From: Vagococcus entomophilus
GTDB taxonomy: Bacteria > Bacillota > Bacilli > Lactobacillales > Vagococcaceae
Assembly: GCF_003987595.1 (NCBI RefSeq)
Contig: NZ_NGJZ01000003.1
Location: 235,682 to 299,681 of the forward strand
Reading direction: 5' to 3'
DNA: 64,000 nt
Shown: positions 36,204 to 45,589 of the stretch, in pieces
Layout: the number at the start of each line of letters is the position of its first letter
Numbering within the stretch: position 1 is the stretch's first letter
Notes under the pieces: generated by a model
The model's input: only the letters and a program-made list of their open reading frames with translations
Database searches by the model: none
Told to the model about the DNA's origin: nothing
Made by a program: the position numbers and the translations under genes

Positions 36204-37016
36204 ATGCGCCAAAATTTAAAAAATGCGCAACGCATTGTGATTAAAATTGGGACTAGTTCCCTAATCTATCCAAATGGAAAAGTAAATTTACACGCTATTG
36301 ACCAGCTTGCATTTGTCCTAAGTGACTTGAAAAATCAAGGAAAAGAAATTGTATTGGTTTCTTCTGGAGCAATTGGCGTTGGGATGAATACTTTAAAGTT
36401 GGACAAACGACCCGTTTCAATTCCCGAACAGCAAGCAGTTGCAGCAATTGGGCAACTTGAACTCATGAATATTTATACTCAACGATTTCATCTGTACAAT
36501 CAAACCATTGGCCAACTGCTGCTGACGCGAGACGTCGTTGAATACCCTAAAAGCCGAACAAATGTAAAGAACACGCTTGAACAACTGATTAAAATGAATT
36601 GTATCCCAATTGTGAATGAGAATGATACCGTTGCAGTTGATGAGTTAGATCATCAAACCAAATTTGGGGATAATGATCAACTTTCAGCACTAGTCACCCA
36701 ACTGTGCCATGCTGATTTACTTATCATGCTATCAGATATTGACGGTTTCTACTCTGATAATCCTGTTAAAAACCCTCAGGCGCAGTTATTTTCAGAAATC
36801 CATGAGATCACGCCAGCTAGCTACGAATGCTCAAAAGGGACGGGAACTAAATTTGGAACAGGTGGCATGCAAAGCAAATTAAAAGCTGCGGAAAAGCTAC
36901 TAGCGAACAACAAGCAAATGGTGTTAGCCAATGGGAACAATCCACTCATTATCTTTGAAATTTTATCTGGAAAAGCGATTGGAACACTCTTTGTAAATCA
37001 AGCACAGAGACTATAA
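36204..37016 (+). CDS. proB: Glutamate 5-kinase
   Basis: A 270-residue amino-acid kinase, the first step of proline synthesis. IVIKIGTSSL at the N-terminus, VSSGAIGVGM and NENDTVAV are family motifs. It lacks the C-terminal PUA domain found in longer ProB proteins such as E. coli's, as in streptococci and enterococci. GGGGAA precedes the ATG; proA follows by 15 bases. Confidence 0.96.
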   Translation: MRQNLKNAQRIVIKIGTSSLIYPNGKVNLHAIDQLAFVLSDLKNQGKEIVLVSSGAIGVGMNTLKLDKRPVSIPEQQAVAAIGQLELMNIYTQRFHLYNQTIGQLLLTRDVVEYPKSRTNVKNTLEQLIKMNCIPIVNENDTVAVDELDHQTKFGDNDQLSALVTQLCHADLLIMLSDIDGFYSDNPVKNPQAQLFSEIHEITPASYECSKGTGTKFGTGGMQSKLKAAEKLLANNKQMVLANGNNPLIIFEILSGKAIGTLFVNQAQRL

Positions 37017-37031
37017 AAAGGAGGATTTTCT

Positions 37032-38276
37032 ATGGAACTATCTACTCTTGGCCAGCAGGCACAAAAGGCGTCTTACGCACTTGCCCAAGCAAGTACTTCT
37101 GAAAAAAATCAGCTACTACATGAAATGGCATGTGAAGTTGTCACTCAAACCTCTTTGATTCTTGCAGCCAATCAAAAAGATTTGACCACTGCCCAAAAAA
37201 GTGGAATGAGCCCAACAATGTTGGACCGGTTGACCCTAACTACAGAAAGAATCAAAGAAATGGCAAACGGAATCGAACAAATCGCCTCTCTTCAAGATCC
37301 AATCGGTACTGTCGATAAAATGTGGAAAAATGAACAAGAGCTTCTAATTGGAAAGCAGCGTGTACCTCTTGGCGTGGTAGGCATTATCTACGAGTCCAGG
37401 CCCAACGTGACGACTGATGCCGCTTGTCTGTGCTTCAAAGCGGGAAATGCCGTGATTCTAAAAGGTGGGAAAGAAGCCTTTTATTCGAATCAAGCACTCG
37501 TCTTGGTGCTTAAAAAAGTTCTTGAACGCTCTTCTTTCTCTCCTGACCTCATTCAATTTGTTGAAGACACTTCTAGGGAAACAACCAAAGCGTTGATGTG
37601 TTTAAACGACTATCTTGACGTCTTGATTCCTCGTGGAGGTGCTGGCCTAATCAAAGCCGTTGTCGAACAAGCAACCGTTCCAGTAATTGAAACTGGTACC
37701 GGAAACTGCCATATCTATGTCGACAAAGATGCGCAAATGGAGATGGCTCGTGATATCCTGATTAACGCAAAATGCCAACGCCCTTCTGTTTGTAACGCTG
37801 CCGAAACTTTATTAATTCATAAAGAAGTCGCTGCGGATTTTTTACCGATTTTCGAAGAAGCACTGGCTGAATATCAAGTAGAGATTCGTGCAGATGAAAC
37901 AGCCTTAACTTACTTAAAACATGCTTTACCTGCGACTGAATTAGATTTTAAGCTAGAGTTTTTAGATTACACATTAGCAATAAAAGTGGTAAACTCAATA
38001 GATGAGGCGATGCAACACATCCAACGCTACGGCACCAAACATTCTGAGGCCATTATTAGTGATAACTATTTTGCCACTCAATTGTTTTTACAACAAGTGG
38101 ATGCCGCTGCCGTCTATGCCAATGCTTCAACTCGTTTCACAGATGGCTTTATGTTTGGCTTTGGAGCAGAAATCGGCATTAGTACTCAAAAGCTCCATGC
38201 ACGTGGTCCAATGGGACTAGAGGCTCTTACCTCGACCAAATATATTATATACGGAAATGGGCAAATCAGACCCTAA
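37032..38276 (+). CDS. proA: Gamma-glutamyl phosphate reductase
   Basis: A 414-residue aldehyde-dehydrogenase-fold enzyme that reduces gamma-glutamyl phosphate to the semialdehyde. [28 protein letters not shown] and the catalytic Cys region [18 protein letters not shown] are clear. AAAGGAGG lies upstream of the ATG. proC is not adjacent. Confidence 0.97.
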   Translation: MELSTLGQQAQKASYALAQASTSEKNQLLHEMACEVVTQTSLILAANQKDLTTAQKSGMSPTMLDRLTLTTERIKEMANGIEQIASLQDPIGTVDKMWKNEQELLIGKQRVPLGVVGIIYESRPNVTTDAACLCFKAGNAVILKGGKEAFYSNQALVLVLKKVLERSSFSPDLIQFVEDTSRETTKALMCLNDYLDVLIPRGGAGLIKAVVEQATVPVIETGTGNCHIYVDKDAQMEMARDILINAKCQRPSVCNAAETLLIHKEVAADFLPIFEEALAEYQVEIRADETALTYLKHALPATELDFKLEFLDYTLAIKVVNSIDEAMQHIQRYGTKHSEAIISDNYFATQLFLQQVDAAAVYANASTRFTDGFMFGFGAEIGISTQKLHARGPMGLEALTSTKYIIYGNGQIRP

Positions 38277-38288
38277 GCGTATCAAAGA

Positions 38289-39140
38289 ATGGGAGTGCAA
38301 ATCATTTTGTTAAGAAAAAGAGACGGGCATACACATACTGAATACTGCCCACATGGTACAGTTGATGATGTAGAGTTATTGATTCAAAAAGCAATTTCCC
38401 TAGGTTTTCAAGAATACAGTATTACCGAGCATGCCCCTCTACCTAAAAGCATTTATTCAGAAGGTGCAGGACCTGCTGAAATCTTTACTACCGGTGGTAT
38501 GGCGTTCAATGATGTGGACCATTATCTAAATAAGATGGCTCGTTTGAAGCAAAAATACAAGAGCGATCTTTGTTTACATATTGGCTTTGAAGTCGATTAT
38601 TTTGATACTCATCTTGATTGGACTAAAGATTTTTTAAACGAATACGGTCCAAAAACAGATGATGGGATTCTTTCCGTTCATTTTCTTCCTGGAATAGATG
38701 GTTTGCGTGGTATCGATTTTTCTGCTGAGGATTACAGTGAAGGTATTGTACGCTATTATCAGTCGTTTCAAAAAGCACAGGAAGCTTATTATGACATGGT
38801 TTTACGCTCCTTAGAAGCTGATTTAGGCCCTTTCAAACCGACGCGTCTAGGACATATTTCTTTGTGTCAAAAATTTCAAGATTTTTTCCAAGAAGAGAGT
38901 TCATTTTCACCTACATCTCAAAAAATTATAGAGGAAATTTTGCTAAAAGTTGCAGAAAAACAGTATAGTTTAGACTTAAATACAGCAGGTCTATACAAAG
39001 AATTTTGTAATGACATTTATCCTCCAGCCGAATTAGTAAAAAAAGCACGTTCCTTAAATATTCCTCTAGTCTATGGATCTGACTCGCATGATTTAGCAGA
39101 TATCGGAAGAGGTTATACAAAAATTGAACAGTGGATTTAA
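38289..39140 (+). CDS. hisK: PHP-family histidinol-phosphatase-like protein
   Basis: A 283-residue metal-dependent phosphatase of the PHP superfamily, closest by eye to HisK/HisJ. Metal ligands lie in DGHTHTEYCPHG, ITEHAPLP, HIGFEVDYF, HFLPG and the terminal GSDSHDLADIG. The ATG at 38289 has a weak SD; a TTG at 38307 preceded by GGGAG would remove six residues and give the typical N-terminus, so the start is uncertain. It follows proA by 12 bases in the same operon. No other histidine-biosynthesis gene is in the window, so its substrate may not be histidinol phosphate. Confidence 0.85.
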   Translation: MGVQIILLRKRDGHTHTEYCPHGTVDDVELLIQKAISLGFQEYSITEHAPLPKSIYSEGAGPAEIFTTGGMAFNDVDHYLNKMARLKQKYKSDLCLHIGFEVDYFDTHLDWTKDFLNEYGPKTDDGILSVHFLPGIDGLRGIDFSAEDYSEGIVRYYQSFQKAQEAYYDMVLRSLEADLGPFKPTRLGHISLCQKFQDFFQEESSFSPTSQKIIEEILLKVAEKQYSLDLNTAGLYKEFCNDIYPPAELVKKARSLNIPLVYGSDSHDLADIGRGYTKIEQWI

Positions 39141-39221
39141 CCCAAGGTTAAGTTCACTGCTTTTCATTTACATTTTTGTGCTATTATTATAGTAAGTTTT
39201 AAAAAAAGAGAGGTCTCAGTC

Positions 39222-41840
39222 ATGATACAACGAATAACACGTTTTCTTAAGCGGGAAAAAATTTATATGGGTGCTGCATTTTTCATCCCCATTGTCTTGA
39301 TGTTTGCTATTTATCTTAGCATCGGAATTTATTGGGGCAGCGATCGTAGTATTTTAGCCAGCGATGCATTTGCACAATTCTCTAATTTTCACGCCAGTTT
39401 CAATAATGTTTTACATGGAAAGCAAAGTATTTTTTATACTTGGAATGCCGCTTTAGGTTTGAACTATTTTTCTTTGATGGCTTATTATTTAGGTGGGTTA
39501 TTCACGCCACTGGTATTCTTTTTCCCAAACAGTGCCATTCCAGATGCATTGTACGTCTTAACTCTACTTAAAATCGGCGTAGCAAGCCTAGCTTTTTGGT
39601 TTTATGCCAAAGAGACGTTCAAGATTCCAAAATGGACTCAGGTCTCACTAGCCATTTCTTATTCTTTGATGTCCTTTATTACTGCTCATTCTGAATTAAT
39701 CATGTGGTTGGATGCTTTTATTTATTTGCCTTTAATTATTTTAGGGATTAATCGTCTAATGGACAAGAAAAAGCCAATCTGTTTATTTGTTTCCTATTTG
39801 CTATTATTTATTTCTAATTTCTACATGGCTTTTATGATTGGTGTTTTTTCATTCTTATACTTTTTGGCTCGAACTTTTACAAACTGGACAAGATACAAAA
39901 AAGATATTTTGCCTTACTTCATTACTTCCATTCTTGCAGGTATTTCTTCGATGGTTATGATTTTGCCGACACTGATGGATTTGCGTTCAAACGGAGAAGC
40001 ACTGACTCAAATTGTACGCTTTAAAACAGAAGCTACGGGATTTTGGGATGTGGTTATAAAAAATATGATTGGCGTTTTCGATACAACGAAATACGGCTCC
40101 ATTCCTTTTATTTATGCCGGACTTTTCCCACTAGTTTTTTGCATTTACTTTTTCGTAACGAAAAAAATTGCGCTGAAAGAAAAAGTAGCTTATGGCTGTA
40201 TTTTGCTCTTTGTCTTTATTAGTTTTTATATTGAGCCTTTGAATCTACTTTGGCAAGGAATGCATGCTCCAAATATGTTTTTATTCCGTTTTAGTTTTAC
40301 ATTCTCATTCTTAGTGATTATGCTAGCAGGCTATGGATTTGAAAAGTATCGCCCAACAGATGAAGGGTATTTAGTCGGTATTATCATTTTGCTTGCTGCT
40401 TTGTTTACGCTTGCGAAAGGATTCATTCAAGATGGAAAATATGCCTATGTAACAGACAACTCTTTTTATTTCACACTGTTATTCTTAGCCTTTTATTTAC
40501 TCACCATTGTGTTGTACCAACGGCAGCAGATTCCACTCAAACGCTTAGCAATGGTCCTTTTGTTACTAATGGGTGCTGAGGCGACCCTTAATACCAACAG
40601 CATGATTCATGGTATTTTGTCTGATTGGAATTATGCTTCACGCAGTCTTTACTCTGCTCCTTATAAAGAGTATCAGGATGCAGTTTCTCAAACACAGAAG
40701 AAAGACACGAGTGAATTTTATCGAATGGAGACGCTTGACCCAATCTCGCCTAATGACAGTATTAACTATGGGTTTAGCGGTATCTCACTCTTTTCATCCA
40801 TTCGTAATCGAAACTCTTCTTCGTTGTTAAATGATTTAGGCTATCGTTCAAAAGGAACCAATCTAAATTTGCGCTATCAAAATAATACCTTACTGATGGA
40901 CTCCTTGTTTGGCATCAAATATAATTTGTCCAAAATAGATCCATTGAAATACGGGTACTACCAAAGTTATAGTAATACGCAATATAAAATGTATGAAAAT
41001 ACAAATGCTGCTGCTCTGGGTACACTAACAGATACGAATATTTACAAAACAAAGTTACCCAAAACAGATAACCTTGGTTCACAAACCAATTTATTTAATC
41101 GACTCTCGGATAGTTCGTTTACCTATTTTTCTTTTGTTAAACCAACCTTGGTCAATTCAGCCAACACGACGATTACACATCCAACAAGCAATACCGTCCA
41201 GTATGCTGAACAACAAAAAAATGTAGCTAAGACTTTATCCTGGAGCGTTGTCGTGCCTGCTGGTAAACAAGCCTATATGAGTCTGTTTACCTCTAATTAC
41301 AACCAGTTGGAAAGTTCGTCTGCAACCATAACCGTAAATGGACAAAGTGTGAAAACCCAAATTAATATTACGGGTCAATATTATAATCTGGGTTACTATG
41401 CGGCAGATACTGTGGTTAATTTTTCCATCACTTTTTATGGTTCTACAGCAGTTAGCTTCGTTGATCCTCCGGTTGTCTTAATGGATGTTGCCAACTATCA
41501 AGCTGCTGCTGAAAAAATTCAAAACAAGCGTGTTGCATTTAAAACAAGTGGACGTAAAGCAACCGCAACTGTTACTGTAAAGAAAAATCAATCGGTTCTC
41601 TTTACAACCATCCCGTATGACAAGGGCTGGAGTGCTTACGTTGATGGAAAAAAAGTGGCAATTAAATCCTTTAAAGAAGCATTTATTACCATTCCTGTTT
41701 CACCCGGTAAACATAAGATTGAACTACGGTTCTTACCAAATGGCTTCAAACTTGGGACTATCGGTTTTATTTTGGGTATCTGTCTCTTTAGCTTCTACGT
41801 ATACTACCTAAATAAAAAAAAGGAGGCTACTCTAAGCTAA
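39222..41840 (+). CDS. yfhO: YfhO-like membrane glycosyltransferase
   Basis: An 872-residue polytopic protein of the YfhO family. In B. subtilis and Listeria, relatives act as GT-C glycosyltransferases that add sugars to lipoteichoic acid on the outer face of the membrane. The N-terminal half has about 12-13 hydrophobic helices and an early Asp-containing loop (SDAFAQFSNF). Residues of about 480-835 form a large extracellular domain with many Ser, Thr and Asn. One helix and KKKEATLS close the protein. It is a single gene ending in a bidirectional terminator. The CsbB and GtcA partners are not seen nearby. Confidence 0.9.
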   Translation: MIQRITRFLKREKIYMGAAFFIPIVLMFAIYLSIGIYWGSDRSILASDAFAQFSNFHASFNNVLHGKQSIFYTWNAALGLNYFSLMAYYLGGLFTPLVFFFPNSAIPDALYVLTLLKIGVASLAFWFYAKETFKIPKWTQVSLAISYSLMSFITAHSELIMWLDAFIYLPLIILGINRLMDKKKPICLFVSYLLLFISNFYMAFMIGVFSFLYFLARTFTNWTRYKKDILPYFITSILAGISSMVMILPTLMDLRSNGEALTQIVRFKTEATGFWDVVIKNMIGVFDTTKYGSIPFIYAGLFPLVFCIYFFVTKKIALKEKVAYGCILLFVFISFYIEPLNLLWQGMHAPNMFLFRFSFTFSFLVIMLAGYGFEKYRPTDEGYLVGIIILLAALFTLAKGFIQDGKYAYVTDNSFYFTLLFLAFYLLTIVLYQRQQIPLKRLAMVLLLLMGAEATLNTNSMIHGILSDWNYASRSLYSAPYKEYQDAVSQTQKKDTSEFYRMETLDPISPNDSINYGFSGISLFSSIRNRNSSSLLNDLGYRSKGTNLNLRYQNNTLLMDSLFGIKYNLSKIDPLKYGYYQSYSNTQYKMYENTNAAALGTLTDTNIYKTKLPKTDNLGSQTNLFNRLSDSSFTYFSFVKPTLVNSANTTITHPTSNTVQYAEQQKNVAKTLSWSVVVPAGKQAYMSLFTSNYNQLESSSATITVNGQSVKTQINITGQYYNLGYYAADTVVNFSITFYGSTAVSFVDPPVVLMDVANYQAAAEKIQNKRVAFKTSGRKATATVTVKKNQSVLFTTIPYDKGWSAYVDGKKVAIKSFKEAFITIPVSPGKHKIELRFLPNGFKLGTIGFILGICLFSFYVYYLNKKKEATLS

Positions 41841-41878
41841 CTTCGAGCAACATCCTTTAAAAAAGTTAAAAAATTTAG

Positions 41879-41927
41879 CGTGTAATCTAAAAGCAGCCTT
41901 TTGCTTTTGGGTTACACGTTTTTTTCT
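41879..41927. terminator. Bidirectional terminator between yfhO and phzF-like gene
   Basis: Long stem with a few mismatches (CGTGTAA paired with TTACACG, then AAAGCA with TGCTTTT) followed by seven T on the plus strand. Confidence 0.85.
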
Positions 41928-41941
41928 TGGCTACAAATTGT

Positions 41942-42787
41942 TCAGATATTCAAGTTCTGAGTTTCACAGTAATCTCCTTTACCACCAACGTAGACATTTT
42001 TTATTTTTTTCTGACCATCCGTTGCGACTTTCACCAGTATCTCAGAAGGTGAGTTTAAAGATTCTCCTTGTTCAAATACATAGAGTTCTCGCTGCGCATA
42101 CCCCTTTTCATAAAGATAACATGCTAGTGCGGCATTCGACGTTCCAGTCGCTGCTTCTTCATTAATCTCGTATAACGGAGCAAAGTTTCTACAGGACATG
42201 TGTGCCTCTTTAAAAGTAAATAGATGCATTCCTATCACGTTGTATTTTTTACTAACCGCTTTGATTGCTTCAAAATTAGGCTGCAAAGTCCGCAATTGCT
42301 CTTCACTTTTTATAGGAACTAAGATATCTTTGAGCCCCGTAGAGACAATTTGAATAGGATACTTAGAATCTATCGCTTGGCTATCAAAACAATGGATAAG
42401 CTCGTTCAACATGAGTACATCATAGAATGCTGGTTTGTTTTGCTCCATAAATATGACGTCATCTTCCACTTTAATTTCAAGAATTCCACTGTTTGTTTCA
42501 ATCGTATAGTGATCTTTGTAAAGTTGGTTGAGCTGCCTCAATATCGAAAAAGTAGCAATTGTCGCATGTCCACATAAAGCGACTTCTTCTTTTGGTGTGA
42601 AATATGCTAATTGATAATCTGCCCGTTCAGATTTTGATAAAAATGCTGTTTCAGAATAGCCTAATTGTTGCGCAATTGCTAATTTTTGTGCATTGCTCAA
42701 TTTTTGCTCCATTAGCACCACGCCTGCTTTGTTCCCACCTTTATGATTTTTACTAAAGGCTCTTGCAACATAAACGGTGATTTTCAT
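41942..42787 (-). CDS. PhzF family isomerase/epimerase-like protein
   Basis: A 281-residue PhzF-fold protein. The N-terminal pattern with GGNKAGVVL, the catalytic-Glu region GYSETAFLSKS, the ALCGHATIATF motif and ATGTSNAALACYL are family hallmarks. Members catalyse isomerisation in phenazine synthesis, but most, like this isolated one, have no assigned substrate. The gene stands alone between two hairpins. Confidence 0.9.
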   Translation of the reverse strand: MKITVYVARAFSKNHKGGNKAGVVLMEQKLSNAQKLAIAQQLGYSETAFLSKSERADYQLAYFTPKEEVALCGHATIATFSILRQLNQLYKDHYTIETNSGILEIKVEDDVIFMEQNKPAFYDVLMLNELIHCFDSQAIDSKYPIQIVSTGLKDILVPIKSEEQLRTLQPNFEAIKAVSKKYNVIGMHLFTFKEAHMSCRNFAPLYEINEEAATGTSNAALACYLYEKGYAQRELYVFEQGESLNSPSEILVKVATDGQKKIKNVYVGGKGDYCETQNLNI

Positions 42788-42863
42788 CAGACACCTGCTT
42801 TCCCTATACTATTGTTCAACACAGGATTCATTCTCGCGAACTGAACTTTTGCTTGAACGTAAA

Positions 42864-42917
42864 ACAAAAGACAAATTCGTCATGATTGGATCTTTCAGAA
42901 CATAATTTGTCTTTTGT
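42864..42917 (-). terminator. Long inverted repeat upstream of the PhzF-like gene
   Basis: Perfect 14-bp arms (ACAAAAGACAAATT and complement) separated by 26 bases, with TTTACG after the second arm on the minus strand. It lies 49 bases past the yitT-like stop. It could be a terminator with an over-long loop or a separate structured element. Confidence 0.5.
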
Positions 42918-42965
42918 CAAAGTATTCTACAATGAAGAACACCTTTTTATTAAAAAAATAATTGT

Positions 42966-43811
42966 CTAATCCTCATATATTTGGCGTGTAAAGCCTTCTC
43001 CTATAACATGTTGTACTTCATTTACAATCACAAAAGCATACTCATCAAACTCATTAATGATCTTGTATACCTCTAATAACTGTTGATTGCTCACAACAAT
43101 ATATAAAATCGTTTTATCCGCCCCTTGATAATAGCCGTAGCCTGGAACGACGGTGATACCACGATCTAATTCTCTCGTTACTTTACTAGCAATTTCTTCA
43201 TGTTTGTCAGAAATAATCGTGATTGCTTTTTTAGGGTTGGAACCTTCTAGGATAAAGTTTAAAATAAATGTTGACACAGATAAAGAAACTATCGTAAACA
43301 ACATATTTTCTAATCCAATCATAAAAATGGAAGGCACCACAACCAAAATATCAAAGAAAAGCAATGCATAACTAGTATTCCAACCAAAATATTTATTCAT
43401 CAACTTAGCAAGAATAGCACTACCTGCTGTTGTTCCCCCAGCTCGCATGATAACACCCATACCTAAGCCCATTAGAAATCCTGCACTAATTGCTGCGATA
43501 ATGGTTTGATTGGTATGAAAAGCCCATGTACTTGTGATTTTTAAAAAGAATGACATTCCAAAAACTGAGACCAATGTATAGTAAATGGTGTCCTTCCCTA
43601 AAAACTTGTATCCAATCACTAATAAAACCGAATTAAACAAAATATTGGTTAAGGCTGGTGACCACGAGAATCCATAATACAGCAGCATCGTTAACCCTGT
43701 AACGCCACCTTCTCCTAAATTGTTGCTAATCGAAAACACGTTAATCGATATGGCAAAAATAAATGATCCCAACAAAATTTTTACTACGTTGTAAAAAATT
43801 TTTTTATTCAC
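42966..43811 (-). CDS. YitT family membrane protein
   Basis: A 281-residue YitT/DUF161 protein: five to six hydrophobic helices in the first 190 residues (ISINVFSISNNLGEGGVTGL is the conserved first loop), then a soluble C-terminal DUF2179 domain of about 80 residues. Role unknown; an ion or small-molecule transporter is suspected. The GTG at 43811 is chosen from AAGGAG 9 bases upstream; the open frame continues to 43865 through a Ser-rich stretch that is unlikely to be translated. Confidence 0.88.
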   Translation of the reverse strand: MNKKIFYNVVKILLGSFIFAISINVFSISNNLGEGGVTGLTMLLYYGFSWSPALTNILFNSVLLVIGYKFLGKDTIYYTLVSVFGMSFFLKITSTWAFHTNQTIIAAISAGFLMGLGMGVIMRAGGTTAGSAILAKLMNKYFGWNTSYALLFFDILVVVPSIFMIGLENMLFTIVSLSVSTFILNFILEGSNPKKAITIISDKHEEIASKVTRELDRGITVVPGYGYYQGADKTILYIVVSNQQLLEVYKIINEFDEYAFVIVNEVQHVIGEGFTRQIYED

Positions 43812-43904
43812 AAATACATACTCCTTCCCCGATGATGATGAATTTTTGTATACCTCACACATCATACAACGAGAAGAAAAATACTACAACCCGAAACAAA
43901 AAAA

Positions 43905-44519
43905 TTATTTACATTCTTCCAAATACTCTTGGTGTTGCCTTTGCCAATACGCTCGTTCTTCTGAGGTGATGTCACGCAAAATTTTACATGGATTTCCAGC
44001 AGCAACAACGTTACTAGGGATATTTTTTGTCACCACTGCTCCCGAACCTACTACCACATTATCGCCAATGCTAACACCAGGATTTACCGTAACATTTGCA
44101 CCAAACCAGACATTGTTGCCAATATGAATTGCCTTTGCGAGTTCGACATCACTATTTCTAACTGCTGCATCAATTGGATGAGTCGCTGTACATAGCGTTG
44201 CTCTTGGGCCAAACATCACATTGTCGCCAATTGTGATTGATGCAACATCCAACATAATGCAATCGAAATTGGCATAAAAGTTGTCACCAACCGTGATATT
44301 TTCTCCGTAATCACAGTGAAAAGGCGGCTCCACATAGACAGCTTTTTTGTGTCCTCCAAATAGTTGTTTAACTAAAGTAGCCCGCTTTTCATATTCATCT
44401 TCGTGAGTCTGATTAATTTCTCTCACTAACTTCCGGGCATTTTTTCGTATGCTTACAAGCTCTGCATCTCCAGGATTATACAGTCCCTCTGCTAACATTT
44501 TTTCTTTTTCACTTCTCAC
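43905..44519 (-). CDS. maa: Maltose/galactoside-type O-acetyltransferase
   Basis: A 204-residue hexapeptide-repeat acetyltransferase of the LacA/Maa/NodL family. N-terminal EKEKMLAEGLYNPGDAEL and FHCDYGENITVGDNFYAN are typical, followed by the beta-helix with the catalytic His in TATHPIDA. The GTG at 44519 has AAGGAGG 8 bases upstream and gives the family N-terminus. It begins 27 bases after menA ends, so the two may share a transcript, but they have no obvious functional link. Confidence 0.9.
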   Translation of the reverse strand: MRSEKEKMLAEGLYNPGDAELVSIRKNARKLVREINQTHEDEYEKRATLVKQLFGGHKKAVYVEPPFHCDYGENITVGDNFYANFDCIMLDVASITIGDNVMFGPRATLCTATHPIDAAVRNSDVELAKAIHIGNNVWFGANVTVNPGVSIGDNVVVGSGAVVTKNIPSNVVAAGNPCKILRDITSEERAYWQRQHQEYLEECK

Positions 44520-44546
44520 TATAAAGTCCTCCTTCATGGGTTTTAA

Positions 44547-45464
44547 TTAGTAAATAAATAGGCCTAAAACAAATAAAACAGAAAAAACAGAGACCGTCAA
44601 AATTAAGTTTTTGATTGCAAGTGGGAATGTTTCTAATTTGATTTGCCTTTGTGAATATTGTTTTGTATTTCTCCAAATAATAGGCGCAATCACCCATAAA
44701 AATAATAGTAGTCTAGGGACAACCCCTAAAAATACGGAAAAAGTTGTAGTAATAAACGGTAAAATAGCAAGCAATTGAAACAGACGAACCGCTGCTGGTT
44801 TTCCCATATAGTAAACCAGTGTAAACCGCTTATTTAGTACATCTTCTTCTAAATCACATGTATTATTAGCAAGCATTAGATTCGCAATCGCGAAAACTGC
44901 TGGGAGGGACATGAGAAAAATATTGCCAAAAAAACTGAAACTAAATTGGACTAAATGAGAAACATTTAAATACACACAAATTAACGGAATCAAAAAGCCC
45001 ATCGTCACACCTGACAATACTTCGCCCACAGGTAAACCTGACAATGGTTTTGGTCCTGAAGAGTAGAAAATCCCAACGCTGAAACTGATTATCCCAAGTA
45101 TTAAAACAATCCCATTTGTTCTAATGGTTAAATATAGTCCCAATATTGCCGCAATACCTATGAATCCAATGATCATGTTGCGGACAAGTCGTAGGGATAA
45201 ACCCTCACGCCCGATAATATTTGTTTTCTCCCTATAATCATGTACCTCTGTTGCATGGTGATAATCCATATAGTTATCTAAGATATCCACTGCCATATTA
45301 AATAAAAACATCGCAACAAAGAATAAAAACATATTCATAAGCTCAATATGTTTATAATGAAACCACGCATATGCCATCCCTATTACAAAAGGAAAAACAC
45401 TCGCTGCTTTGGCCTTAAACTCTACTAATTCCGCAAAAATTTTCCAATTCATTTTAATATACAC
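44547..45464 (-). CDS. menA: UbiA-family prenyltransferase, MenA-like
   Basis: A 305-residue membrane prenyltransferase with eight or nine helices. The two Asp-rich motifs, NMAVDILDNYMDYHHA (about 56-71) and NNTCDLEEDV, bind the prenyl diphosphate through magnesium. This fits 1,4-dihydroxy-2-naphthoate polyprenyltransferase, giving demethylmenaquinone. The divergent neighbour makes the polyprenyl chain. The start could be the GTG at 45464 or the ATG at 45452; neither has a strong SD. menFDHBEC are not in the window. Confidence 0.88.
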   Translation of the reverse strand: MYIKMNWKIFAELVEFKAKAASVFPFVIGMAYAWFHYKHIELMNMFLFFVAMFLFNMAVDILDNYMDYHHATEVHDYREKTNIIGREGLSLRLVRNMIIGFIGIAAILGLYLTIRTNGIVLILGIISFSVGIFYSSGPKPLSGLPVGEVLSGVTMGFLIPLICVYLNVSHLVQFSFSFFGNIFLMSLPAVFAIANLMLANNTCDLEEDVLNKRFTLVYYMGKPAAVRLFQLLAILPFITTTFSVFLGVVPRLLLFLWVIAPIIWRNTKQYSQRQIKLETFPLAIKNLILTVSVFSVLFVLGLFIY

Positions 45465-45525
45465 AACTTTCTTATTAAATTTATTCCTTTCCTATTATAC
45501 TCGATTTTTATAAAAAGTTAATTCA

Positions 45526-45554
45526 TTGACACTTTCTTTATTTTACGCTACATT
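45526..45554 (+). promoter_or_regulatory. Promoter of the polyprenyl diphosphate synthase gene
   Basis: Perfect TTGACA, a 17-base spacer and TACATT on the plus strand. Just after it, TACATT...AATGTA and two GTAATTA copies form a small repeat cluster (45549-45578). A TATAAT-like -10 for menA lies on the other strand near 45495-45500. Confidence 0.8.
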
Positions 45555-45589
45555 GTAATTAGTGTAATTATAAATGTAGGAGGCCACTT

